A DNA stretch of 64,000 bases from positions 1 through 64,000 of the forward strand of contig BGOI01000003.1 in NCBI GenBank assembly GCA_003569165.1, in the 5' to 3' direction. The notes beneath the pieces were generated by a model. That model saw nothing but the letters and a program-made list of their open reading frames with translations, was not told where the DNA came from and searched no databases. This stretch comes from Opitutia bacterium. GTDB taxonomy: Bacteria > Verrucomicrobiota > Verrucomicrobiia > Opitutales > UBA953. Shown here piece after piece: positions 11,201 through 19,629 of this stretch (the stretch's first letter is position 1; each line of letters begins with the position of its first letter). Made by a program: the position numbers and the translations under genes.

Positions 11201-11968
11201 GACGACTTCGACGGGCGAGCCATTGCTCTTCGCGTCGATCTCATTCTTCAGCTGGGCCGCTTCCTTGGCCAGGCCGAGCTTGGTGTACATGTCGACCAAC
11301 TTGTAGGCGGCCTCGCGGCGTTCCGGCGTGTTGATACCATCGGCGGTCGCCTGTTTTAGCAGGGTCAGGGCCTGGGCGTAGGCGGCCTTCTTGACGTCCT
11401 CCGGCGAGCTCTTGGCGCGGTCGACGATGATCTGGGCGGAAAGGGTGAAGGCGCTTACGCGCTCTTCGGGGCGGGCGAGCGAGTTGGTGCGAATCTTCTC
11501 GAGGCGGGCGAGCGCGAGCTCCCATTTACCCTGCTTAGAATAGGCTTCGATGAGCAGAAGCTCGGCGGTGCCGCGGCGATTATCGGTATCAGAGAGGAAG
11601 TCCTCCGTGCCCTTGGGGAACTTGTCGAGGAAGGCGGTCAGCTCGGTTTCGGCCCGCGGCCAATCCTTGATGAAGAAATGACAGAGGGATTTCTGGAAGG
11701 AGACGACGGCCTTGAGCTTCGGTTCGACGTCGACAGCTTTGGCGTCGAGATCCTCGAATAGCGCGAGGGCCTCACGGTACTTCTTTTCTTCGAGGTTCTT
11801 GATGGCATCCTTGTAAAGGAGGGACAGCGGGTCCTCCTGTGGCTTCTGGGCGGTCGGCAGCGGGCGAGCCTGCGCCTTCAAGTCACCTGTGACGGGGGTC
11901 AGGGCAATGAGGACGGCGAGCAAGGCGGCCTTGGCCAATTTATAGGTGCGGGACTCTTTGATAAGCAT
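8285..11968 (-). CDS. Large exported TPR-repeat protein with embedded PKD domain
   Basis: ORF 8285..12067, likely start 11968 (MLIKESRTYKLAKAALLAVLIALTPVTGDLKAQA); many TPR-like helices; PKD motif TSGAAPLTVKFASSG..YLWDFGD..PTHTYATAGEFTATLTV. Confidence 0.8.
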   Translation of the reverse strand: MLIKESRTYKLAKAALLAVLIALTPVTGDLKAQARPLPTAQKPQEDPLSLLYKDAIKNLEEKKYREALALFEDLDAKAVDVEPKLKAVVSFQKSLCHFFIKDWPRAETELTAFLDKFPKGTEDFLSDTDNRRGTAELLLIEAYSKQGKWELALARLEKIRTNSLARPEERVSAFTLSAQIIVDRAKSSPEDVKKAAYAQALTLLKQATADGINTPERREAAYKLVDMYTKLGLAKEAAQLKNEIDAKSNGSPVEVVRSNFQRLEIGDARFSAAETAADENFRADFYRQALTNYQGTLRRANLSSSFGRAIEAKQTEVDTLTKNFPKPSPEQAANLEKTKQEVAQFKKIQEEFNANKDYDAFISYRIGLCLLELKRPWEAHIAFLDIFENSPGFSRISGAYYYHILALRRIGRDNEAQAKCKEFISKFPKDEQVSAIALILGDISQEREEFPEAIAHYKWVQANVKTLTPEVIEEIDFRIAACLFSQVDWVPAQKAFTEFLKKHERSPVRQQVLYMNALCSFFKPNPNRIEQKADFDKYEQEYPKGQFIPDVRYRQAIVKFGSTPRDIPGTLKICEDWLKDYSKDNTDEVMSQVPEVYTLIADANIALADELDKKIKDADTDVRINAKNPDKAKFVEIKTKLEKEKEAVTNKAIDAYEAAAKNARNNPQALEFVLGELRKLLPGRGEHKRMRDLFREIFDWNHNDPKAMTYLYEVIRSTERMGDMPEFAAESEKVRKNFSAQLADARKVVDTLERKPGITQPEIDTAKEAVRKLSTALEAELAKVEVKRQTSIADQKKRALKILSDAVSESINDRRQEGTEKLIVFLAEKIARKVKRVKPGAKPEPGAYTSEDAEKELVKLLRLDDYRDSLVAQARGFFALGQLAVFTREPEKTAANYAKISANYKAEELNPTILGLVGDSLLAKGDNKKAADYFGYILEHSRSSEYADYGFAGLAEIAFANKKYAEALSLCNEAIDNNILMSKELDLRFTRARALTELSRLEEAFQAFDEIIRTKEWRGEKTAASLYLLGLIHERNAIQMAQGKPSLIKKPKDATDLANVPTELTGTSPTSGAAPLTVKFASSGATPEKKGKVTYLWDFGDKLPTSTEPTPTHTYATAGEFTATLTVKLDNNVESKSTVTINALVNNEPENAKDGYARSIAYYRRCHMTWKKYEVWAAKAYFSNAKLLATELGQKDAAKVLLKEMLEKDRIKDTREAQEAKSFLLGL

Positions 11969-12106
11969 CGGTTGAGGGGAGCGTTTAGCTCCGCATCGGG
12001 GGTATGTAGAATTAGCCCAGCCGGCCGCAGATTGCCAAGCAATAAGCCCCTTTTGAACGACATTCATTCGAGGGGGTATGCCCCAGGGGTGGCCCCTGTG
12101 AATAAC

Positions 12107-13045
12107 TCAGCCTCCGGGCTTCATGCCTGTCGCCAGAATAGTCTCAAAACAGGGTTCTTTGACTTCTTTGGCAACGACGCGCACCTCGGATTGGCGGAAA
12201 CCAGCCTCCTCGATCCAGTCATGGAGTTCGTTTTCTTTGAAACCGAGCCAGCGGTCAGCGTAAAGTTCTCGGGCTTTCTCGAAACGATGGGCGCGGAGGT
12301 CGAGGATGAGCAAGCGGCCGCCGGGCTTGAGGATGCGAAAGGCTTCCGACAGCGCCAGCCGCGGGTTCTCGGCGTGGTGCAGGGCTTGGCTGAGTAAGGC
12401 GAGGTCGATACTCCGGTCCGGCAGGGGGACTTTCTCGATGTTACCGAGGATGTAGGTCAGGTTACGGAGGTGCTCCTTCTTGGCCAAAGCACGGCCGACC
12501 TGGACCATCCGGGGGGAGTTATCGACACAGTGGACGCTCTCGGCTTGGCGGGCCAACAGGCGCGAGAGCGTGCCGTCGCCGGCGCCGAGGTCAGCGATTC
12601 GCACGCGCGGTGTGAGGAGGAAGAGCATCTGCCCGATCGCTTCCCATGAGCGGCCGGGGCAGTAGTTGCGGCCGAGACGGTCGGCGACGAGGTTGAAGTG
12701 CTGCTCAGCTTTCTGGCGGCGCTTCTCGATGATGCGTTGCAGGGAGCGCTGGTCCGCGGCGGACTTCGACTCGCGCGCGCTGGCGGCGAGGGCGGCGTCC
12801 ACGATGCCGGCGATACTCACCGGCAGGTCGCGGGCGAGCGAGTAGAACGACTTCTTGCCGTCGCGGCGGTCGTTCACGAGCTGGGCTTTTCGAAGCAATG
12901 CCAGATGGGTCGAGATCCGCGACTGCGGGAGCCCGAGGATTTCCTGGAGCTCTCCGACCGCCAGCTCACCTCGATGCAATAGATGAAGGATGCGGGACCG
13001 GGTCGGGTCGGCTAGGAGGCGTAGGGTTTCCCAGGGGTCGGACAT
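12107..13045 (-). CDS. ArsR-family HTH regulator fused to SAM-dependent methyltransferase
   Basis: N-term LRLLADPTRSRILHLLHRGELAVGELQEILGLPQSRISTHLALLRKAQLV; C-term RIADLGAGDGTLSRLLAR..VHCVDNSPRMV. Confidence 0.85.
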   Translation of the reverse strand: MSDPWETLRLLADPTRSRILHLLHRGELAVGELQEILGLPQSRISTHLALLRKAQLVNDRRDGKKSFYSLARDLPVSIAGIVDAALAASARESKSAADQRSLQRIIEKRRQKAEQHFNLVADRLGRNYCPGRSWEAIGQMLFLLTPRVRIADLGAGDGTLSRLLARQAESVHCVDNSPRMVQVGRALAKKEHLRNLTYILGNIEKVPLPDRSIDLALLSQALHHAENPRLALSEAFRILKPGGRLLILDLRAHRFEKARELYADRWLGFKENELHDWIEEAGFRQSEVRVVAKEVKEPCFETILATGMKPGG

Positions 13046-13085
13046 GCGGGCAGGTTGGGGTGCGCCGGCGTCCGTGTCAAAAGAG

Positions 13086-13107
13086 GAAGCCCCGTTTCCG
13101 GGGCTTC
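13086..13107 (-). terminator. Hairpin terminator between methyltransferase and Gre-domain genes
   Basis: GAAGCCCCGtttcCGGGGCTTC. Confidence 0.45.
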
Positions 13108-13132
13108 GTCAGCAGGCGATTCGGCTGGGTGC

Positions 13133-15100
13133 TTAGCGCTTATCGACCCAGCGGGTGATGCGGATAACGGTCCAGGATTCGGCCTTACCGTTGATGTTTG
13201 TCGTGAAGGTCTCGCCCGTCTTGTGGTTGAGGAACTGCTTGGCCAGCGGGGAGATATACGAGAGGATGTTCTTCTCCGGTTCGCCGTCCCAGGCGCCGAG
13301 CAGGTCGTAGGCGAACTCCGTCTGGTCGGAGCCGCGGCGGAGTACCACGCTGGAGCCGACGCTGATGGTGTCCGTGTTGGCTTCCTTGAAGTCGGTGACC
13401 TTGGCCTTCTTCAGCAACGCGTCGAGCTCGGCGCGACGGGCGGCGAGGGTGTCATGGTCCTGTCGGGCCATCTTGTATTCGGAATTTTCCTTCAAGTCGC
13501 CGTGCTCCTTGGCGATCTGGATGGCTTCCTTGACCGCGGGGAGGCGCACCTTGACGATGTCCTCGAGCTCGCGCTCCTTTACTTCCTTCGAGTTCTTGGA
13601 GACGAGGAGTTCCTTTTCCTCGGCTTCGGAGCCGGAATGCTTGGACTTGGCGAGGCGCTGGACGTGCGGCTCGATCTTGGCGAGGCGAGAGAGGAGAGCC
13701 TTCTTGGTCATCTCGTCGAAGCCCTGGCTGCTCATCATCGTGCGGGTGAGGTCGAAGATCGTCTCGCTGTCGGCCTTCTTGCCGTCGGCGGGGATCAAGA
13801 TGTTGGCGATGAGCTCCTTGTCCTTGATGAGTTCGTTGGCGAGCGGGATGCGGGCCGTGGAGTTGGACTCGAGGGACTCGGTGTCGATTGAAGACAGGAT
13901 GGCGCCGAGCAGCGACGGGTTGATCAGGCGTCCGACGATATCGGCGTACTTCTTCGAGTCGCGATTCTTGATGACCCAGATGATGACCGGAGCGCGGAGT
14001 TCGCGGGTCTCGAGCCACTGAGCGAAGCGGGCGGAGACGACGGCAGCGAGCTCTTGGTCGCAGAGGTAGGCAATCGATTCGGAGACGAGCTTAGCGGAGC
14101 CGCTCTTCGTGCCGCCGATATCGCGATTGCGGAGTAGGTCGAAGGCGCGTTCGGACCAGTTATCGCCGTGATGCGCCCGGACGAGGTCGAGCAGGCTGCG
14201 GATCTTCTCGGTGGTGTGAGGGATGTTCAGCGCCACGAAGGCGAGGTCGCTTTCGGTGCAGAGGGCGATGATTTCCGAGGCCGTCGGGCTGACGGTTTCG
14301 ACGTTCTCGACGGCGGAGCGGAAGAACTTATCGCGGTTCCAGATGCCACCGAGGATGGCGGGGAGGTTGTCGCGCTTGCGGGCGGTCTCGAGCTTCTTGA
14401 TTTCCTTGGCGAGGTCCGCGGAGACCTTGTCGAGGTTGGCAGCGTTGGCGGCCGAGCGGGTCTCCGAGGAGGCGCTGCCGGCGAGCTCTTCGAGGAGTAC
14501 GAGCTTACGTTCGAAATTAGGGGCGCTTTCGTACTGGGCGAAAAGGTCTTCGCCGAGGTCCTTGGGGGCTTCGAGGAGGGCGTACAGACCACCTTTACGC
14601 TCCGGGACGAGGATGGCACGGTCCTTGCGGAGGGCGGCGCGAGCCTTGGTCCACCAGGCCTTGAAGGAGGTGGCGCGATCCTTGCCGGCCGGCAGAGAGG
14701 CGAAATAGATGCGGTCGAGGTTGGCCTCGAGTGCGTAGGAAGTGCATTCGCCGGTAGGGTATTCGGCGAGGAGGGCCTTCACGACGCCGGCAGGGTCGTT
14801 GGCGACCATGTTGGCGACCTCGGCTTTGGTGCTGTCGCCGTAGGCCTTAGCCACGACGCCGTTGGGATTGATGACCTCGATCTTGCCGAGGAAGAAGGCG
14901 GCATCCATGGCGTGGGCCTTCTTGTTCTGTTCAGGGAAATCGACGGTGAGGCGCTTGGTGGCTTCGTCGTAGGCGCGGATGACGCCGATACCCCAGGCTT
15001 GGTGGAGGCAGAAGGCCGGCTGACCCGTGGCTACCAAGTCGATGGCGGCCTGCAGGGAGTTAATTTTACCACCTTGTGGGTTGTGGGCCTTGTTGCTCAT
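13133..15100 (-). CDS. Long GreA/GreB-domain transcription elongation factor (about 655 aa)
   Basis: C-term DIVKVRLPAVKEAIQIAKEHGDLKENSEYKMARQDHDTLAARRAELDALLKKA and ..ISPLAKQFLNHKTGETF Gre domain preceded by about 500-aa extension. Confidence 0.8.
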   Translation of the reverse strand: MSNKAHNPQGGKINSLQAAIDLVATGQPAFCLHQAWGIGVIRAYDEATKRLTVDFPEQNKKAHAMDAAFFLGKIEVINPNGVVAKAYGDSTKAEVANMVANDPAGVVKALLAEYPTGECTSYALEANLDRIYFASLPAGKDRATSFKAWWTKARAALRKDRAILVPERKGGLYALLEAPKDLGEDLFAQYESAPNFERKLVLLEELAGSASSETRSAANAANLDKVSADLAKEIKKLETARKRDNLPAILGGIWNRDKFFRSAVENVETVSPTASEIIALCTESDLAFVALNIPHTTEKIRSLLDLVRAHHGDNWSERAFDLLRNRDIGGTKSGSAKLVSESIAYLCDQELAAVVSARFAQWLETRELRAPVIIWVIKNRDSKKYADIVGRLINPSLLGAILSSIDTESLESNSTARIPLANELIKDKELIANILIPADGKKADSETIFDLTRTMMSSQGFDEMTKKALLSRLAKIEPHVQRLAKSKHSGSEAEEKELLVSKNSKEVKERELEDIVKVRLPAVKEAIQIAKEHGDLKENSEYKMARQDHDTLAARRAELDALLKKAKVTDFKEANTDTISVGSSVVLRRGSDQTEFAYDLLGAWDGEPEKNILSYISPLAKQFLNHKTGETFTTNINGKAESWTVIRITRWVDKR

Positions 15101-15167
15101 TGCAAAAGTGGGTTTTGGGGATAACAATTCTCACTTGCAAGCAGGAAGGCGGGGGGCTTTGGGGTCT

Positions 15168-16331
15168 ATGCCTCGACAGCCCTCCTGGCCTGCGTCCCAC
15201 ATGGCCTTTAAGCCCGAAAAACCCTCAATCCACGGCGAAACTCCCGAGACCCTCGGCGAGCGATTGGTCGCGGATGGCCATCCTCGCTACCGGGCTGGTC
15301 AGGTCTTCGAATGGCTCTACCCCCGCCGGGCCGAGACCCCGGAGGCGATGACCAACCTTCCGGCCAACCTCCGGACCTGGCTTTCGGCCAATTATGATTT
15401 CGAGGCGACCAGTCTGGTCCAGCGGAAGGCCTCCTCCGACGTCACCCAGAAAATCCTCCAACGCCTCCGAGACGGTTCCCTCATCGAGACCGTCATTATC
15501 CGGGCCCCGATGGAGGGGGTGGGGCAAGAGAAGTCCCGCCGGACTATCTGCATCTCGACCCAGGTCGGCTGCGCCTATGGGTGCAAATTCTGCGCCTCGG
15601 GCCTCGATGGCTGGAAGCGTGACCTTTCGATCGGTGAAATCGTCTCCCAGCTCGTCCAAGTCTGCCGCATCGAAGACAAGACGGATCCCGCTCGCGCCGC
15701 CGAAGGGCTGGCGTCCTTCGACAACATCGTGGTGATGGGGATGGGTGAGCCGCTGGCCAACTACGAGAACCTGATGTCCGCGCTCCGCATCGTGAACGCG
15801 CCCTGGGGCTTCGGTTTCGGCGCCCGCCGGGTCACGATTTCGACTTCGGGCGTGGTCCCCAAGATTCTCAAGCTTGCCGAGGAGCCACTGGGCTTCCGGC
15901 TTGCCATCAGTCTGCACGGCGCGACCAACGAGGTTCGTAATCAGATTATGCCGGTGAATAAGAAGTTCCCGCTCGAGGAACTTATCCCCGCGGCAAAGGC
16001 TTTCGCCCGTAAGCATGGCCGGATGCTGACCTTAGAATTTATCCTGATTGAAGATATCAACGACTCACTCGAGCAGGCCAAGAAACTCGCCGTGATCGCC
16101 CGGGAACTGCACGCGCACGTGAATCTCATCCCGTACAACAAGGTTGAAGGCCTGCCGTGGGTGCGCCCGTCTCTAACGCGTCAGGATCGCTTCGTGAAGG
16201 AACTCCGTGGGCTCGGCGTGACGGCGACGCTCCGTCGCGAGAAGGGGCACGATATCGATGCGGCCTGCGGTCAGTTGCGCCTCCAGACGGAGAAGGCACA
16301 GAGCGCAAACCCACCGCCCGCGGCGGCTTAG
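15168..16331 (+). CDS. rlmN: 23S rRNA (adenine2503-C2)-methyltransferase, radical SAM
   Basis: CISTQVGCAYGCKFCASGLDGWKRDLSIGEIV..VVMGMGEPLANYENL; start 15168 or 15201. Confidence 0.93.
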   Translation: MPRQPSWPASHMAFKPEKPSIHGETPETLGERLVADGHPRYRAGQVFEWLYPRRAETPEAMTNLPANLRTWLSANYDFEATSLVQRKASSDVTQKILQRLRDGSLIETVIIRAPMEGVGQEKSRRTICISTQVGCAYGCKFCASGLDGWKRDLSIGEIVSQLVQVCRIEDKTDPARAAEGLASFDNIVVMGMGEPLANYENLMSALRIVNAPWGFGFGARRVTISTSGVVPKILKLAEEPLGFRLAISLHGATNEVRNQIMPVNKKFPLEELIPAAKAFARKHGRMLTLEFILIEDINDSLEQAKKLAVIARELHAHVNLIPYNKVEGLPWVRPSLTRQDRFVKELRGLGVTATLRREKGHDIDAACGQLRLQTEKAQSANPPPAAA

Positions 16332-16978
16332 GCCGTCAGCGCGGCCGCGAAGGCCTTGCGGTCCGGTGCCTTGAAGAAGGCGGTGCCGGCGACGAATGTG
16401 TCTGCGCCCGCCTCGCGGCAGCGCTGGCCGGTCTCGATATTGATACCGCCGTCGACCTCGAGGCGGAAGTGGGCGCCGCGCTTCGCGCGTTCGGCTGCGA
16501 GGAGGCGGATGCTATCGAGGACGGAAGGGATGAAGGACTGTCCGCCGAAGCCGGGGAAGACCGTCATGCAGAGCACGAGGTCGACAGAGTCGAGGTAAGG
16601 AAGCACGCGGCGCGGATCGGCATCGGGGTTCATCGCAATGCCGGCGGAAAGCCCTGCGGCCTTGATCGCGGCAATAGTTTTGGCGACGTCATGGTCGGCC
16701 TCGATATGCACCGTGAGGCGTTCGGCTCCGGCTCGGGCGAAGGCCTCGACGTAGCGGTCGGGATGGCTAAGCATCAGGTGCACATCGAAGTGCAGCTTCG
16801 TCAGCGGACGCAGGTCGGCGACGACCTGCGGACCGAAGCTGATGTTGGGCACGAAGTGCCCGTCCATGATATCGATGTGTAGCCAGGTCAGGCCGGCTTC
16901 CTCCACCGTACGGACGCCCTGCGCGAACGCGCCGTGATTCGCGGCGAGTAGGGAGGGGGCGACGACGGCGGGGTTCAT
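16328..16978 (-). CDS. rpe: Ribulose-phosphate 3-epimerase
   Basis: VVAPSLLAANHGAF..WLHIDIMDGHFVPNISFGP..EVDGGI. Confidence 0.93.
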   Translation of the reverse strand: MNPAVVAPSLLAANHGAFAQGVRTVEEAGLTWLHIDIMDGHFVPNISFGPQVVADLRPLTKLHFDVHLMLSHPDRYVEAFARAGAERLTVHIEADHDVAKTIAAIKAAGLSAGIAMNPDADPRRVLPYLDSVDLVLCMTVFPGFGGQSFIPSVLDSIRLLAAERAKRGAHFRLEVDGGINIETGQRCREAGADTFVAGTAFFKAPDRKAFAAALTA

Positions 16979-16980
16979 GC

Positions 16981-17466
16981 TTACCAGGCGGTGGTGGCGG
17001 CTTCGCGAATCTGCGAGGCAATGTCGCCGAAGAGCGTCGGTCCGAGGCTGAGTTCCTCGGCGGCGGGATCGCCGGAGACCTGCAGTGTCGCGATGGAGCG
17101 GAAGAGGCGGTCCTTGAAGAGGACGCGCTTGCCGCCGTCGGTCGTCAGGGTGCAACGCACCTCGAAGCTCACGCGGTAGCTCGTAAAGGCGTACGCGTCG
17201 CCGGTCTTGGTGGTGAAACCATCGCGCTGATACCGCGTGACTTCGGCTTCAAGGCGGGCTTCGCCAGGGCCGACCTTCACGCGAGGATCGCCCGCGAGGG
17301 CTTCGATAATCTTGCTGTGCAGCACCGCGTGGGTGCCGGTGCGTGCCGTGGAATTGCGGATCGGCGCGACTTCGATGTTACGGAAAGCGGGCTTGGGTCC
17401 GCCGAGGTGATAGGCGGAGCAACCGACGAGTAGGGAGGCCGCGAGCAGCCCAAGGAGGCGCTTCAT
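16981..17466 (-). CDS. lptE: LptE-like LPS assembly lipoprotein
   Basis: MKRLLGLLAASLLVGCSAYHLG lipobox; FRNIEVAPIRNSTARTGTHAVLHSKIIEAL. Confidence 0.7.
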   Translation of the reverse strand: MKRLLGLLAASLLVGCSAYHLGGPKPAFRNIEVAPIRNSTARTGTHAVLHSKIIEALAGDPRVKVGPGEARLEAEVTRYQRDGFTTKTGDAYAFTSYRVSFEVRCTLTTDGGKRVLFKDRLFRSIATLQVSGDPAAEELSLGPTLFGDIASQIREAATTAW

Positions 17467-18584
17467 CGACGGTCTCCTCCCGTGGCTGGCTTCGGCTCTT
17501 CCTTCTTGAAGCCGAGCGTATCGAGGTCTCCGCCGACGGCCTGTGGTTTGGCTTCAGCAGGGGGACGCGGACGCGGAACGGTGCCGAGCAGTCGATCGGC
17601 GAAGCTCTTCGGAGGATTGGGGTCCTTCTGGATACGGGCGAGGAGTGCTTCGGCTTCCGTGGAGGCGGCCGATTCCGGCGCGATGTTGCGGCAAGCGTTG
17701 GCCATCAGCTTGGCGGCTTCCGGATTGTTGCGGTCGAAAAAGTAGAACTTGGCGAGATTCAGGCGGGCGCGGGCGGCGCGGTCGCGCAGAAGGGCGATCT
17801 GTTCAAGGGCCTGCTTGGCGCGCGGGTCGTTGGGGAACTGGTCCGCCAGCGTGCGCCAGTGGTCGGCGGCTTCGATGGTGGTAGCTTGATCCCAGGCCGG
17901 CCCGAGTGATTCCTTGGAGCGCATCGTGGCGAGCATCTCGAGACCTTCAGCGGCGAACTTGGAAGTGGGGTAATCGCTGACGAGACGTTCGAGGGCTTCG
18001 ATCGTCTTGGCATCGTTGCCGCCCTCCAGACCTAGGCGGGCCGTGCGGATGAGGCATTCGTCGGCGTACGGGCCATTGGGCGCGAGGCGGAGGGTCTTCT
18101 GCCAGAGGGCAACCGCTCCTTGGGGGTCGCGGAACCACGGGAACCAGCCGCCGAGCTTGCGGCGTTCGCCGGCGGCGAGACGGTTCGCGATCTCGAACTG
18201 CAGCTTCACGGCTTCACCGAAATTAGCGAAACTCGAGTGGCGTGCGTAGAGGTCGTCGATGAGTTCGGTGGCGGTCTCGAATTCATGGCGCGCGGCATGC
18301 AGTCGGGCGCGCTCGAGGATGGAGACGGCCTCGGCTTCGGTGCCGGTGTTGGCTTCGCCGATGACGGACCATTCCTTGATGGCGGTGCCGACGTCCCCGG
18401 CCTCGGCTTCGGCCGAGGCGTGGTTCATGGCCAGCAGGACGACGGTGACGCGTTCGGGCGGGGTGACGTCATGGGAGGTGCCGGCCTTGACGAGCCAGGA
18501 GCCTTCGAAGCGAAGGTATTCGGCACGGGCGAGAGGGCCGAGCAGGAGCGCGACGGCGAGGAGGGTTTTAGCGAGGTGGTTCAT
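17463..18584 (-). CDS. Exported TPR protein (BamD/YbgF-like)
   Basis: Signal peptide MNHLAKTLLAVALLLGPLARA; tetratricopeptide-like YPTSKFAAEGLEMLA, FPNDPRAKQALEQIA. Confidence 0.65.
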   Translation of the reverse strand: MNHLAKTLLAVALLLGPLARAEYLRFEGSWLVKAGTSHDVTPPERVTVVLLAMNHASAEAEAGDVGTAIKEWSVIGEANTGTEAEAVSILERARLHAARHEFETATELIDDLYARHSSFANFGEAVKLQFEIANRLAAGERRKLGGWFPWFRDPQGAVALWQKTLRLAPNGPYADECLIRTARLGLEGGNDAKTIEALERLVSDYPTSKFAAEGLEMLATMRSKESLGPAWDQATTIEAADHWRTLADQFPNDPRAKQALEQIALLRDRAARARLNLAKFYFFDRNNPEAAKLMANACRNIAPESAASTEAEALLARIQKDPNPPKSFADRLLGTVPRPRPPAEAKPQAVGGDLDTLGFKKEEPKPATGGDRR

Positions 18585-19581
18585 GCCAGCGGAGAAGGGT
18601 TGCGCCCCAGGTGAGACCGGCGCCGAAGGCGACGATGAGGACGAGGTCGCCGTGCTTGAGCTTGCCGTCTGTCCAGGCTTCTTCAAGCGCAAGGGGAATT
18701 GAGGCTGCAGACGTATTGCCGTAGCGCTCGAGATTCGAGGGGAAGCGGTCCATGCCCACGTTGAGCTGGCTCGCGACGGCTTCCAGGATACGGCTGTTCG
18801 CCTGGTGCGGGATGAACCACGCGACCTGCTCCGATTTTACGTCGCACTGGGCGAGGACGCGTTCGCAGGACTCCGCCATGACGCGCACGGCGTGGCGGAA
18901 GACTTCCTTGCCGTTCATCCGCAGGAAATGCTTACCATCGCGCAGGGAGTCGGTGGTTGCGGGGGCCGCGGAGCCTCCGCCGATACAATGCAAGAGCTCG
19001 GAGTTATTGCCGTCGGCGCCGAGGAGGTTACCGAGCAGGCCGACATTCTTCTCCGGGGTGGTCTCGAGCAGGACGGCACCGGCGCCGTCGCCGAAGAGCA
19101 CGCAGGTCGTCCGGTCCGACCAATCCACGACGCTGGAAAGTTTTTCGGAGCCGATGACGAGGGTGCGGCGATAGGCCCCCGAGCGCATCATGTCCTTGGC
19201 GACCTGGAGGGCATAGACGAAGCCGGAGCAGGCGGCGGAGACGTCGAAGCAGGGGATGTCACGGCGGAGGCCGAGCTTGGCCTGAAGGAGGCAGGCTGTG
19301 GACGGGAAGGGAACGTCCGGCGTCATGGTGGCGACGATGAGCAGATCGACGTCGGCGGGGGTCAGGCCGGCGCGTTCGAGGGCCTTGGCGGCGGCCTTGG
19401 CGCCCATGTCTGAAGGGTTCTCGCCTGGAGCGGCGATGCGGCGTTCGGCGATGCCGGAGCGGGTCTTGATCCACTCGTCGGAGGTGTCCACCATCTTGGA
19501 CAGTTCGGCATTGGTGAGCTTGCGTTCTGGAGTGTGGACCCCGATGGCCCGAATGAAGACTGAAAGCTCAGCGCTGCTCAT
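18568..19581 (-). CDS. fabH: 3-oxoacyl-ACP synthase III
   Basis: TSDEWIKTRSGIAERRIA..FDVSAACSGFVYALQVA..WFIPHQAN. Confidence 0.93.
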   Translation of the reverse strand: MSSAELSVFIRAIGVHTPERKLTNAELSKMVDTSDEWIKTRSGIAERRIAAPGENPSDMGAKAAAKALERAGLTPADVDLLIVATMTPDVPFPSTACLLQAKLGLRRDIPCFDVSAACSGFVYALQVAKDMMRSGAYRRTLVIGSEKLSSVVDWSDRTTCVLFGDGAGAVLLETTPEKNVGLLGNLLGADGNNSELLHCIGGGSAAPATTDSLRDGKHFLRMNGKEVFRHAVRVMAESCERVLAQCDVKSEQVAWFIPHQANSRILEAVASQLNVGMDRFPSNLERYGNTSAASIPLALEEAWTDGKLKHGDLVLIVAFGAGLTWGATLLRWHEPPR

Positions 19582-19629
19582 CGATGCGTGAGAAAAGACC
19601 CCTTGGGCGGGGAAGGGAACACTAAAACC

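Noticed and set aside
9149-11359. Long + strand ORFs (9149..10048, 10193..11359) opposite the TPR protein
   Set aside because: Leu/Gly/Asp/Glu-rich shadow ORFs; the minus-strand TPR/PKD protein has coherent domains.
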